DNA of 64,000 nucleotides, from positions 186,001 through 250,000 of the forward strand of contig DATAPD010000067.1 of assembly GCA_036265385.1 (NCBI GenBank). The letters run 5' to 3'. Below the pieces are notes generated by a model. The model was not told where the DNA came from. It saw only the letters and a list, made by a program, of their open reading frames with translations, and did no database searches. Origin of the DNA: DATAPD01 sp036265385 (GTDB taxonomy: Bacteria; Acidobacteriota; Terriglobia; Terriglobales; Acidobacteriaceae). Numbering within the stretch: position 1 is the first letter of the stretch; every line of letters begins with the position of its first letter. Of this stretch, positions 1 through 7,958 are shown in pieces. The position numbers were made by a program, and so were the translations under genes.

Positions 1-4
1 GCCT

Positions 5-934
5 GTGGTTGAACCCGTAGACCCGGTGGTCCTCGAGACCGGGGAACGGCTCGACGCTCAAATCAAGTTTTACGATTACGGAGTGCTGAGCGTTGTTCTT
101 GAGCTTCCTTTTACTGGGGACTGGGATACGCTCGTGCGCCTCTCCAGCCGTTGGGTTTGGGACACGGACTTCACCAGCCTTGCTTCGAAAATCGTAAAGT
201 CGAAACTGGAACGGGCTGCTCCGGCCTTGGTGAAGCGTTACGAGAATTGGCTTCACGAGGACTACTTCATCTTCCACGTTCGCCAGATGGCTTCGAATCC
301 GTCAACGGCGCGTCTGCTTGTCGAGCATGGAGACCAGGTTGCACAAATTGTTCGGGGAGAAACCAACCAACTTTCTGAAGGTGAACGATCGGAAATTTTG
401 CAGGGCAGGATTTCATACTATCCGAACGATCTTGCTGTGATCGGATGGAATGGCGCTTTCATCTATGACACCAATGCTGGGGCCGAAACGGTCATCCAGC
501 TTCTTGAATACGCCAACTCTCAGTTACTCGAATTCCGGCACTACGACGAATTGCTAACGAAAGAGCTTACCGGCGTGTACGACTTCATGGAGAACGGCGG
601 AGGCGGGATCCTGAAGCGCTGGCGCACAGCTCGCGAGGCCAATCGGTTGCATACCGTCTGGCTGGATGTGAACGAACTCACGGAGCGCGCCGATAACGCC
701 ATCAAATTTTTGAGCGACATGTTCTCTGCCCGTCTCTACAAACTGGCGGCGGCGAAGGTTGGCGTGACCGATTACAAAACCCTCGTTAACCAGAAGCTGC
801 AGACTGCCGAAGAACTCTATCGCTTCATGGTTGACCAATTCCACCAGAGCCGCGCTTTCGTGCTTGAGTTGATGGTGGTGATCATTTTGATCATCGATCT
901 GATTTATTTATTCAAAGGACAAATGCCGATCTAG
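5..934 (+). CDS. Conserved hypothetical, C-terminal membrane anchor (5' end may lie outside window)
   Basis: I do not recognise a named family with certainty. The reading frame is open to the left edge and the first usable start is a GTG at base 5, so the true start may be upstream. The protein is mostly helical and hydrophilic and ends in one strong hydrophobic segment (about residues 286-304) followed by a few polar residues, which suggests a cytoplasmic domain anchored by a C-terminal membrane helix. This layout, with a long helical stretch just before the terminal TM helix, recalls the DUF155/RMD1 group, but I cannot confirm it. The 93-base gap to the next gene has a TATAAT box. Confidence 0.75.
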   Translation: MVEPVDPVVLETGERLDAQIKFYDYGVLSVVLELPFTGDWDTLVRLSSRWVWDTDFTSLASKIVKSKLERAAPALVKRYENWLHEDYFIFHVRQMASNPSTARLLVEHGDQVAQIVRGETNQLSEGERSEILQGRISYYPNDLAVIGWNGAFIYDTNAGAETVIQLLEYANSQLLEFRHYDELLTKELTGVYDFMENGGGGILKRWRTAREANRLHTVWLDVNELTERADNAIKFLSDMFSARLYKLAAAKVGVTDYKTLVNQKLQTAEELYRFMVDQFHQSRAFVLELMVVIILIIDLIYLFKGQMPI

Positions 935-1012
935 AGAAGGATGACTGGTGACAGTCCTCAGGAACACGGGAGCGCTATTGTTTCCTTGTGACCCGTGACG
1001 GGTCGTCCGCTT

Positions 1013-1018
1013 TATAAT
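1013..1018 (+). promoter_or_regulatory. -10 box (TATAAT) directly before a short-chain dehydrogenase gene
   Basis: A perfect TATAAT ends only 9 bases before the ATG at 1028. Transcription would begin about 7 bases after the box, so the mRNA would have almost no 5' leader. No good -35 at 17 bases was seen. The box also argues against the in-frame GTG at 995 being the start, because it would lie inside that coding sequence. Confidence 0.5.
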
Positions 1019-1027
1019 TCCCCCCTC

Positions 1028-1780
1028 ATGCGCGGCCTCAAAAACAAACGTGTTCTTATCACCGGAGGCGCCAGCGGGATTGGTGCTGCCACCGTCAAGC
1101 GCTTTCTCGAAGAAGGCTCGGTCGTTTGCGTGCTCGACCGGAACGCTCAAGCCAATCAGGCGATTCAGAAGGAACAGCCGGCTCTCGCGGCCACTCTCAC
1201 GGGGGATGTTTCTAACCTGCAGCAGGTTCAAGCCGCCATTGCAGAAGCAATTCGCACAATGGGCGGCCTGGACGTCCTTGTCAACAATGCTGGCATCAGC
1301 ATCCGTCACAATTTTCTCGACATCACCCCTGATGAGTGGGACAAGGTCATGGCTGTGAACCTGACTGGCGTCTTTTTTATGGCGCAGACAGCGGCGAAGC
1401 ACATGTGGGAGCAGGGAAGCGGAGTCATTCTGCAGACGGCTTCGACCAACGGCCTTGTCGGTCAGCCTTATTATGCGGACTACAATGCGACCAAAGCCGG
1501 CGTGATCGAACTGACGAAATCGATGGCGATTGAACTCGCCCCGAAAGTCCGAGTCTGCGCCGTTGCCCCTGGATATGTCATGACTCCGATGCAGCGCGCC
1601 GAATACACGGACGAAATGTTTGCCGAGGTGAATGCCAAGATTCCACTCAAGCGCCATGCTCAGCCCGAAGAAATCGCGGCGCTCTTTGCGTTCCTGGCTT
1701 CAGACGATGCGGCTTACATCACGGGTCACGTTTATACAATTGACGGAGCCGAAATCGCCGGAGGATTGGCGAGTCGATAA
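1028..1780 (+). CDS. Short-chain dehydrogenase/reductase (SDR)
   Basis: Classical SDR oxidoreductase of about 250 residues with an NAD(P)-binding Rossmann fold. Visible motifs are the N-terminal TGGASGIG glycine motif, the NNAG motif, and the catalytic Ser followed by Y-N-A-T-K; the C-terminus has the usual SDR ending. A conserved Asp (VLDRN) after the second strand favours NAD over NADP. The substrate cannot be read from sequence. It is followed by a second SDR (1849) and a P5C-reductase-like gene (2612) on the same strand, so the three may form one redox-related unit, although a 68-base repeat-containing gap separates the two SDR genes. An upstream GTG at 995 is in frame but overlaps the -10 box. 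Confidence 0.9.
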   Translation: MRGLKNKRVLITGGASGIGAATVKRFLEEGSVVCVLDRNAQANQAIQKEQPALAATLTGDVSNLQQVQAAIAEAIRTMGGLDVLVNNAGISIRHNFLDITPDEWDKVMAVNLTGVFFMAQTAAKHMWEQGSGVILQTASTNGLVGQPYYADYNATKAGVIELTKSMAIELAPKVRVCAVAPGYVMTPMQRAEYTDEMFAEVNAKIPLKRHAQPEEIAALFAFLASDDAAYITGHVYTIDGAEIAGGLASR

Positions 1781-1788
1781 GTACTTGG

Positions 1789-1820
1789 CATTCAGCACTC
1801 AGCATTCAGCATTCAGTCAT
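1789..1820 (+). repeat. Short-period intergenic repeat (CATTCAG/CACTCAG units)
   Basis: Four imperfect copies of a unit close to CATTCAGCA in tandem fill most of the gap between the two SDR genes. Related units occur again around 41073-41169. Confidence 0.6.
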
Positions 1821-1848
1821 TAAGCTCGGGAGCCGATGCCTCAAAACT

Positions 1849-2610
1849 ATGCGCCTTTCGAATAAAGTCGCTCTCATTACTGGTGGTACCTCTGGCATCG
1901 GAGAAGCCACGGCTCTCCTCTTCGCTAAAGAAGGCGCGGCCGTCGCGATTACAGGACGCAATGAAAGGCGCGGCCATGCGATCACTGTGCGCATCCTAGA
2001 AGATGGCGGAAAGGCAATCTTCATTCGCACCGATGTCCGCCGGGCAGGGGAATGCGAACGCGCCGTGAATGAAACCATGAAGTCTTTCGGGCGTCTCGAT
2101 ATTCTTTTCAATAATGCGGGTGTGTTCTATGCGCATGACACTCTTGAATGCACCGAAGAAGAATGGGACGAGCAGATCGACATTAATCTGAAGGGCACGT
2201 TCCTGATGTCGAAGTATGCGCTGCCCGGCATGATCGCCCAGAAGAGCGGCGTCATCATCAACAACAGTTCCGGATGGGGCATTGTGGGAGGCGACAAGGC
2301 GGTCGCATATTGCGCCTCGAAAGGTGGCGTCGTGCTCCTGACCAAGGCCATGGCCGTGGATCATGGCCGCCAGGGCATTCGAGTGAATTGTGTTTGTCCG
2401 GGAGATGTTGAGACGCCGATGCTTCCGGAAGACGCCAAGTTCCGCGGCTTGAAGTGGGACGATTACATTGCGGGATGCGCGAATCGCCCGCTCGGCCGGG
2501 TCGGCACGGCCGATGAAATTGCAAAGGCTGTGTTGTTTCTCGCCTCGGACGATTCCTCGTTCATGACGGGAGCCGCGCTGATTGTCGATGGCGGCGGCAC
2601 TGCCGACTGA
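1849..2610 (+). CDS. Short-chain dehydrogenase/reductase (SDR)
   Basis: Second classical SDR, 253 residues. It has the TGGTSGIG dinucleotide-binding motif, NNAG, and a catalytic Ser followed by Y-C-A-S-K. A TGRN stretch after the second strand (Arg rather than Asp) suggests NADP preference. The ending FMTGAALIVDGGG is typical of FabG-like and glucose-dehydrogenase-like SDRs. Its stop is separated by a single base from the start of the following gene, so translational coupling is likely. Substrate is unknown. It is clearly divergent from the neighbouring SDR, so this is not a recent tandem duplication. Confidence 0.9.
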   Translation: MRLSNKVALITGGTSGIGEATALLFAKEGAAVAITGRNERRGHAITVRILEDGGKAIFIRTDVRRAGECERAVNETMKSFGRLDILFNNAGVFYAHDTLECTEEEWDEQIDINLKGTFLMSKYALPGMIAQKSGVIINNSSGWGIVGGDKAVAYCASKGGVVLLTKAMAVDHGRQGIRVNCVCPGDVETPMLPEDAKFRGLKWDDYIAGCANRPLGRVGTADEIAKAVLFLASDDSSFMTGAALIVDGGGTAD

Positions 2611-2611
2611 G

Positions 2612-3433
2612 ATGCCTCGAAACTCAATCGTATTCCTCGGCGGTGGCCGAATCACGTCGGCCATGATTGCTGGACTGCGGTTGGCGGGATATCGCAAGCC
2701 CCTCGTGGTTCACGATCGCAATCTTTCGAAACTCAAAAAGCTGAAAAAGGAGTTCGGAGTGATCGCGGAGCCTGGCCTCGAGCGAGCAGTCGCGAAGGCA
2801 GACTTACTCATCATTGCTGTGCGTCCGGATTCCGTAGGCGATTTGTTGCTGAAGGTGCGCGACTCGCTGGAGGCTTCGGGGAAGAACGTCCGTCCTCTGC
2901 TTGCCCTAAGCCTGGCGGCGGGAATTCCACTCGCAAAACTTTTTAGTTATGTTCCCCGTCAGGTCCAGTGGGCCCGGGCGATGCCAAGTCCGGCGTGCCG
3001 CACTGGAAACGGATTGACTGCGCTTGTTTTCAGCCGCGAACTTTCCCGAAAAGAACGGGCTAAAGTCAGCTCAGTTTTTTCTCGATTCGGATCGGTGCTC
3101 GAAGTTCCTGAAGAAAAGTTCGATGCCTTTACCGTGACCTACTCTTCCAGTCATGGTTACCACGCGGTGGCGGCACTCGCCGATGCAGCCGTCCGCATCG
3201 GTCTCGATCGGAAAACGGCTCTCACTGCCGCCGCCCATGCTCTTGCCGATGGGATTTTGGCATGGAGAAAGACCACGAGTTCGCTCGACGAACTTCTGGA
3301 AGAAGCAGCCACTCCCGGTGGCATCGCAGCCGCAGTGATGTCCGCCATGAATGCAGCCGGTTACGGCCGTGCCGTTAAAAAAGGGCTTCGCGCCGGGCTT
3401 AGTCGTGCCCGTGCGAATGCTCGCAGGTCATAG
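2612..3433 (+). CDS. proC: Pyrroline-5-carboxylate reductase-like protein
   Basis: Predicted NAD(P)H-dependent reductase of the P5CR family, which performs the last step of proline synthesis. The N-terminus carries the Rossmann glycine motif (LGGGRITSAM). The C-terminal dimerisation region keeps the family hallmark (EEAATPGGIAAAVM followed by a Gly-Arg-Ala helix). Length (273 aa) is normal. I chose ATG 2612 because it follows the upstream stop by one base and puts the glycine motif at the N-terminus as in the family; an upstream in-frame start at 2582 would overlap the SDR gene. The middle of the protein is rather divergent, so a paralogue with another imine substrate is possible. Confidence 0.8.
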   Translation: MPRNSIVFLGGGRITSAMIAGLRLAGYRKPLVVHDRNLSKLKKLKKEFGVIAEPGLERAVAKADLLIIAVRPDSVGDLLLKVRDSLEASGKNVRPLLALSLAAGIPLAKLFSYVPRQVQWARAMPSPACRTGNGLTALVFSRELSRKERAKVSSVFSRFGSVLEVPEEKFDAFTVTYSSSHGYHAVAALADAAVRIGLDRKTALTAAAHALADGILAWRKTTSSLDELLEEAATPGGIAAAVMSAMNAAGYGRAVKKGLRAGLSRARANARRS

Positions 3434-3453
3434 AAGATTGCTGAAGCCCGAGA

Positions 3454-4653
3454 CTAAACCCCAACCGTGCGCCCCAGCAGCCGTCCTAACCTTACAACGC
3501 GATACAAGGGAAAAAGCATTTTTGGCAACTCTACTGCTTCCCACTCGCTTTGGCTGGGTGTTGTAAGCAAACGCCACATGAACTTTGCGCGGTCACTTCG
3601 GCGCTCTCGCAATGCAATCATCAGCCGGAAATATGCAGTGGTCTCGGTCGGATAATCCGTTCCTTGTAGCACGATCCCCTGCACAACGTCGCCAATCTTT
3701 CGAGTCTCCTGATCAGCAACAGTATCCACGAACTCTTTCGGAATCGTGCAACCTAGCAGGCCATTCGCGAGCCAGAGACTCATCGCCACGATGCGAATAA
3801 CCCCCAATTCGCGAGCCCGTTCGTGGGCCAATGCAAAGTCGAGTGGAGTAGTAGCGGCGATCCGCGCAATGTCGCTGATCCAGCCGAGCCGCATCCAGGC
3901 ATGTTTCGAAGCGTGAATGGACAACGCGAGGAGTTGGTCTTCACTGGAAAGCATTTTTACCTTCTCTCCGCATAGATCAATTTTCGATGCCCGCGACGCG
4001 AATTCTTCCACCTCGATGTCCACGGCATAGAAGCGCGGCAGCAAGCGCCATTGCAACTCAAGCACGTTCTTTCCTAAAGGGCCATCGAAACTGCGCTCAT
4101 ATCCTGTACGTATCCACTCGCTTTCGATTTCTGACCTGAGTTCGGACGAGGGTTGATACCCCAGACTTGCGATTGCGTCCGCTGCCGCCTTGCAATCGTG
4201 CGGTCGAATCAACACATCCAGATCAGAAAACTGACGCAGGGACACATCGCCGTATGCGGTCTGTGCCAGCGCAGGACCCTTGAATGGAATCCCCGCGACC
4301 TGCTTGGCGGCAAGCGCGCGAAGAATCCTGAGCAACTCCCGCGTTAGTAAAAGAGCGCGCTGGGCATGGCGGGTGGAGTCTCGCTCGAGCTTGCGCACGG
4401 CTTCTTCCGGTAACTGATCGCTGTGAGTCAGCAGCTGCGAGTAAGCCAGTGGTTCGACATTATGAAATGAGGCGAGTTCGTAAAACCTTTCCCAATCGAG
4501 GGTTTGGTTCAGAAGGGAGCTGATTATTCCCCTATTCGCAACGTTGCTATCTAGCGCGCAGCACGCCAATAGGAGCGCAAATTCACGGCGATCACCGAAG
4601 CTCGAAGCTTCCTGAGTCGACGCGTTTTCGGCTGGCAAGCTTACCTGCGGCAT
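3454..4653 (-). CDS. Uncharacterised nucleotidyltransferase (PF14907-like) beside RiPP cluster
   Basis: A 399-residue protein with a nucleotidyltransferase signature: PFKGPALAQTAYGD followed by FSDLDVLI, i.e. an Asp-x-Asp metal-binding pair. This matches the NTP_transf_5 family, whose members recur in peptide-modification clusters (for example near the phosphorylated lasso peptide paeninodin). The role is unknown; transfer of a nucleotidyl or sugar group to a peptide or small molecule is a guess. It is transcribed divergently from the ABC transporter, with 55 bases between the start codons. I chose ATG 4653 because further upstream starts would cover the shared promoter. Confidence 0.8.
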   Translation of the reverse strand: MPQVSLPAENASTQEASSFGDRREFALLLACCALDSNVANRGIISSLLNQTLDWERFYELASFHNVEPLAYSQLLTHSDQLPEEAVRKLERDSTRHAQRALLLTRELLRILRALAAKQVAGIPFKGPALAQTAYGDVSLRQFSDLDVLIRPHDCKAAADAIASLGYQPSSELRSEIESEWIRTGYERSFDGPLGKNVLELQWRLLPRFYAVDIEVEEFASRASKIDLCGEKVKMLSSEDQLLALSIHASKHAWMRLGWISDIARIAATTPLDFALAHERARELGVIRIVAMSLWLANGLLGCTIPKEFVDTVADQETRKIGDVVQGIVLQGTDYPTETTAYFRLMIALRERRSDRAKFMWRLLTTPSQSEWEAVELPKMLFPLYRVVRLGRLLGRTVGV

Positions 4654-4680
4654 AAGTGATGATGGTCGTCGAAGGCTCTC

Positions 4681-4686
4681 TATAAT
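4681..4686 (+). promoter_or_regulatory. -10 box (TATAAT) in the divergent nucleotidyltransferase/ABC intergenic region
   Basis: Perfect TATAAT in the 55-base gap between two divergent start codons, 22 bases before the TTG start of the ABC ATPase. Its near-palindromic sequence reads TATTATAG on the other strand, so it could serve both directions. Confidence 0.5.
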
Positions 4687-4708
4687 ACAGTGGCTTCGTA
4701 ACGTTCCC

Positions 4709-5506
4709 TTGAGCATCCAACTGGAGTCCGTCGACAAGATTTTTCGCCATCGTCCGGCATTGTTCAACTGGTTCGGGCGTGAGCGCGCCGGGGAGACCTT
4801 CGCGTTGAATCAGGTCTCGCTGACTGTTTCCCCGGGAAAAGTCTTTGTTCTGCTGGGGCCTAACGGAAGCGGCAAAACCACGACACTCAAGCTCATCTCG
4901 ACGGTGCTTCTGCCCGATCAAGGCCGCGTGGTGGTAGATGGCTTCGACACGGGTAGTGAATCCGGTCGCGTGCGTGCGCGGGTCAGCTTCGCTGTAGCCA
5001 ACGAGCGCTCTTTCTTTCCCCGGCTCTCGGCCCGCGAAAACTTGGATTTTTTTGCCACGCTCGACAATGTTCCCCGTTCGCGGCGAGCATCCCGGATCGA
5101 CGAACTACTCGCTGCGGTTGGTTTAAGCGATTCCCAAGATACCCTGGTTATGAAGTTCTCGAGCGGGATGTATCAGCGGCTTGGCCTGGCCCGCGCGCTG
5201 ATGAAAGATCCTCCGATCCTGCTTCTGGACGAGCCGACTCGCAGCCTCGATCCGGCAGCAGCGGCCCATCTATGGACCCTCATCTCCACACTCTCCACGA
5301 GCGACCGAACCATCCTGATCGCTTCGCACAATTTCAATGAAGCGCTGACGGTAGGTAGTGAAGTCGCCGTGCTCGCACGTGGGCGCATCGCAGGGCGGAC
5401 TGAACTCGCCGGGAAGACTCATCACGAGCTGCGCGATTTCTACTTCCGATCGACGGGCGAAGCCGACGACACGCTTGCAATGGAACTGAAAGAGGCGTCC
5501 CGATGA
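4709..5506 (+). CDS. ABC transporter ATP-binding protein, likely peptide exporter of the RiPP cluster
   Basis: ATPase subunit of an ABC-2 type exporter, 265 aa. Visible: Walker A (GPNGSGKTT, about residues 50-58), ABC signature (SSGMYQRLGLARA, about 150) and Walker B (ILLLDEPT, about 172). The start is a TTG with no strong ribosome-binding site, placed shortly after a TATAAT box. It overlaps the next gene by 4 bases, so the two subunits are translationally coupled. The family's CcmA/daunorubicin-type members export lipids, drugs, polysaccharides or peptides. Here the position directly before a precursor peptide and maturation enzymes suggests export or self-immunity for the peptide product. 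Confidence 0.9.
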   Translation: MSIQLESVDKIFRHRPALFNWFGRERAGETFALNQVSLTVSPGKVFVLLGPNGSGKTTTLKLISTVLLPDQGRVVVDGFDTGSESGRVRARVSFAVANERSFFPRLSARENLDFFATLDNVPRSRRASRIDELLAAVGLSDSQDTLVMKFSSGMYQRLGLARALMKDPPILLLDEPTRSLDPAAAAHLWTLISTLSTSDRTILIASHNFNEALTVGSEVAVLARGRIAGRTELAGKTHHELRDFYFRSTGEADDTLAMELKEASR

Positions 5507-6303
5507 CGTCTTTTTTCGACAAGATGCTCGCCGTGTTCCGTCGCGACTGGCTGACAGCGATCCGTTATCGCAGCGGTTTCGCGGTGATGGCGGCGGGAAC
5601 CCTTGTCGAACTGGGTTCATTCTTCTATCTCGCGCGAGCCATCGGTCCCGGGTTTCGTCCTAACGGAATCGATTATTTCGGATTTCTGCTTGTCGGCACC
5701 GGTTTATACACGTTTCTGATGATGAGCGTGAATTCGTTTCTCTCCACCATCCAGGAAGCACAACATACGGGCACGCTCGAAGTTCTGATGACCACACCCA
5801 CGCCACCCGCGGTACTTGTATTTTTGAGCTCTGTCTCCGCCTTGGGGCGCAATCTCGCGCAATTCTTCCTTTATATGGGAGTCGGTTTGATTTTGTTCCA
5901 CGCTCCCGTTCGCGCAAACCTGCTCGGCTGTGTCGTGATCTTCTTGTTCGTGATGATGGTTGCGACAGCGCTGGGCATCTTCGCGGCTGCCATTCAGGTT
6001 GCAATTCAAAGAGGCTCGGCGGCGGTATGGCTGCTTGGTTCGGCACTCTGGTTTCTGACGGGAACAATCTTTCCCGTGTCCAGTTTGCCTCGGCCCCTTC
6101 AGAAAATTGCAACGCTGGTTCCGATCACGTCCCTGCTTGATGCGATGCGACGAGCTCTGCTCGAAGGCGCGAGTTGGCATGAGCTTTCGCCATATATCAT
6201 CACGATGAGCATGTTCGCATCTATCTTGTTGCCTCTCAGTCTCCTGACTCTCTCCTGGACACTTCGACGGGCACGCATTTCAGGTACGCTGTCTTTCTAC
6301 TGA
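5503..6303 (+). CDS. ABC-2 type transporter permease
   Basis: Inner-membrane permease partner of the preceding ATPase, 266 aa. About six hydrophobic segments are evident: around residues 25-45, 60-80, 105-130, 140-165, 172-190 and 230-255. The IFPVSSLPRPLQ stretch after the fifth helix is typical of ABC-2 permeases. It shares the ATGA overlap with the ATPase gene. A 122-base gap follows before the precursor ORF, so the transporter may be transcribed with or separately from the maturation genes. Confidence 0.88.
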   Translation: MTSFFDKMLAVFRRDWLTAIRYRSGFAVMAAGTLVELGSFFYLARAIGPGFRPNGIDYFGFLLVGTGLYTFLMMSVNSFLSTIQEAQHTGTLEVLMTTPTPPAVLVFLSSVSALGRNLAQFFLYMGVGLILFHAPVRANLLGCVVIFLFVMMVATALGIFAAAIQVAIQRGSAAVWLLGSALWFLTGTIFPVSSLPRPLQKIATLVPITSLLDAMRRALLEGASWHELSPYIITMSMFASILLPLSLLTLSWTLRRARISGTLSFY

Positions 6304-6425
6304 ACGACCATCGCGAACATTGGTTGTGGCGAGGGCCAGTTACACAGGTGGAAACCCGACAACCTCTGTAGTACACTCCGATGAATATTGCGTGTGCGCC
6401 TCATCTTGAGCACACGATCGAAGTT

Positions 6426-6608
6426 ATGGATTCACAAGAGAAGAGCACTGAAGCGCGGGTGGTCGAATCTCGTCCTGCCGCCAAGAAGCCCTATAGCAAA
6501 CCCGCATTCCGGTTTGAGCGAGTGTTCGAAACCACGGCGCTCGCTTGTGGTAAGACAGCGCCAGGCATTTCGCCCAACTGTAAAGCTGGCGGGCGCAAGA
6601 GTTCCTAA
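6426..6608 (+). CDS. Candidate RiPP precursor peptide (60 aa, two core Cys, Ser-Ser C-terminus)
   Basis: Small peptide with a charged N-terminal half, a Lys-Pro/aromatic segment (KKPYSKPAFRFERVFE, residues 20-35) and a C-terminal segment containing Cys41 (TTALACGKT) and Cys52 (SPNCKAGG), ending Arg-Lys-Ser-Ser. The KP-aromatic-F-x-F-E-x-V-F stretch looks like a leader recognition site for the PqqD-type protein encoded 1.4 kb downstream. The two-cysteine tail is the natural substrate for the radical-SAM/SPASM enzyme. An in-frame ATG at 6381 would give 75 residues; I prefer 6426 because the extra N-terminus looks unlike a leader, but neither start has a strong ribosome-binding site. The assignment rests on context plus peptide layout, not homology. 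Confidence 0.72.
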   Translation: MDSQEKSTEARVVESRPAAKKPYSKPAFRFERVFETTALACGKTAPGISPNCKAGGRKSS

Positions 6609-6619
6609 ATTTGGAGACG

Positions 6620-7108
6620 ATGCGTTCCCCCGATCCCGCTACCGGGCAGACCAAGTTCCAATTAGCGATGCGAGGGCTCGCCTTAAACGGGGCGATTCGC
6701 TTTCGTGCGGGCGGCGTGAGCATGCTTCCGACCCTGCTTCCCGGCGACCTCCTGGAGATCGAACGGGCTGCCCCCGCGGAGTTCCGCGTTGGGGATATCG
6801 TGCTTTTCTGCAGAGGGGACTCGCTCTTCGTGCACCGTTTGGTTGCAATCGATGAAACACGTGCGCGCTTCACCACGCGCGGTGACTCGATGGGTGGGTG
6901 CGATCCTGAGCAAGATCGCACATTTCTTGGACGCGTGATCTCTGTCGAGCGCGGGGGACGCAGGTGCGCGATATCTCGGCGGCTCGGCCACTTTACCCGG
7001 TTTGCGGGCTGGTTGATGTATCACTCCGCCTTGTTGCGATCGCTTTACCTTCAGTGGCAAGCAGAAGGAAGCGAAGGTCAAGGTGAACTCCTAGCTGTCT
7101 CAGACTGA
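6620..7108 (+). CDS. S26/S24-type serine peptidase, candidate leader peptidase
   Basis: Signal-peptidase-like protein of about 162 aa. The family box GVSMLPTLLPGD holds the likely nucleophile Ser34. It is followed by RVGDIVLF, then VHRLV with His72, then TTRGDS with Asp89 (numbering from ATG 6620). A Ser/His/Asp pattern with VHR in place of the Ser/Lys dyad resembles the ER/SipW-type branch of S26 rather than bacterial LepB. There is no obvious N-terminal membrane anchor, which is unusual for a signal peptidase and fits a cytosolic or peripheral leader-processing role. The start could instead be TTG 6611, two bases after the precursor stop; GGAG lies between the two candidates. It starts 11 bases after the precursor gene. 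Confidence 0.8.
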   Translation: MRSPDPATGQTKFQLAMRGLALNGAIRFRAGGVSMLPTLLPGDLLEIERAAPAEFRVGDIVLFCRGDSLFVHRLVAIDETRARFTTRGDSMGGCDPEQDRTFLGRVISVERGGRRCAISRRLGHFTRFAGWLMYHSALLRSLYLQWQAEGSEGQGELLAVSD

Positions 7109-7123
7109 ATCATTTTTGAATTC

Positions 7124-7942
7124 ATGAGCACATTGGCACGAGCCGAGTCCAGAACCCGCGAGCTAGTGATCAACATCGGCCAACTGCCCATCCGGATTAT
7201 TGTCGAAAACCCCAAATATCAGACGCTTCTCGTGGATCGGTACGGAGAGTTTCTCAACATTGGAGACGAAGCGGATATCACCCTTGAGTTGCAACTGACC
7301 GGCGACCAAAATCTGAGTCCGGACGATGACGTAAAAGTTCGCGTCCGCAACGGCCGGTGGATTATGGAGCGCGGAGATTTTTCGGCTGAATTCAACCCTG
7401 AAACCCGCTCGGGGTGGATACGCCAGGCCGCAACGCCATACGCCATAGATACGGTTCTTCGGATCTTGCATGGCTTGTTGCTCGCACGTGAGGGCGGATT
7501 TCTTCTGCATGCCGCGAGCGCTATTCGCAATGGCAAGGCATTCATTTTTTCCGGACTTTCTGGCGCGGGGAAGACTACGATCTCGGGGCTTGCTCCCCGC
7601 GACGCCACGCTGCTCACGGATGAAATCTCCTACATTCGCGGCGAAGGCAGGCAGTTTTTTGCGTGTGGCACACCGTTCGCAGGAGAGTTGGCACGACTTG
7701 GCGTGAACGAGACCGCTCCAATTGAAGCGGTCTACTTGCTGGCGCAAGGTCCGGAGAACCGCATCGATGCCATCGATTCCGCCGAAGCGTTGCAGCGGGT
7801 ACTGCGCAACATCCTTTTTTTCGCAGAAGATCCAGGTCTGGTTTCGGCTGTCTTCGACTCAGCTTGCAGGTTTGTGGAGCAGGTTCCTGTGCGTTTGCTT
7901 ACCTTCTATCCGGATGAGCGCGTGTGGGATATGATTCACTGA
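7124..7942 (+). CDS. HprK-like kinase domain protein of the RiPP cluster
   Basis: A 272-aa protein whose C-terminal half matches the HPr kinase/phosphorylase and PEP-carboxykinase-like P-loop fold: HAAS at residues 129-132, Walker A SGLSGAGKTT at 143-152, and a downstream LLTDE (Asp166). The N-terminal 110 residues are a beta-rich region without a known motif. HprK-like proteins in some lasso peptide clusters phosphorylate the C-terminal Ser of the precursor. Here the precursor ends in two serines, so the same chemistry is plausible but unproven. True HprK involvement in sugar regulation is unlikely given the peptide-cluster context and no adjacent ptsH. Spacing is 15 bases after the peptidase and 16 before the PqqD gene. 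Confidence 0.85.
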   Translation: MSTLARAESRTRELVINIGQLPIRIIVENPKYQTLLVDRYGEFLNIGDEADITLELQLTGDQNLSPDDDVKVRVRNGRWIMERGDFSAEFNPETRSGWIRQAATPYAIDTVLRILHGLLLAREGGFLLHAASAIRNGKAFIFSGLSGAGKTTISGLAPRDATLLTDEISYIRGEGRQFFACGTPFAGELARLGVNETAPIEAVYLLAQGPENRIDAIDSAEALQRVLRNILFFAEDPGLVSAVFDSACRFVEQVPVRLLTFYPDERVWDMIH

Positions 7943-7958
7943 ACCGGGGACAAATGGA

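Noticed and set aside
908..1657. 249-codon minus-strand ORF
   Set aside because: Fully antisense to the SDR gene with intact family motifs; composition is a GC-rich shadow frame.
1789..1820. CRISPR-like repeats
   Set aside because: Units are about 8-9 bases with no unique spacers; they belong to the short-period intergenic repeats.
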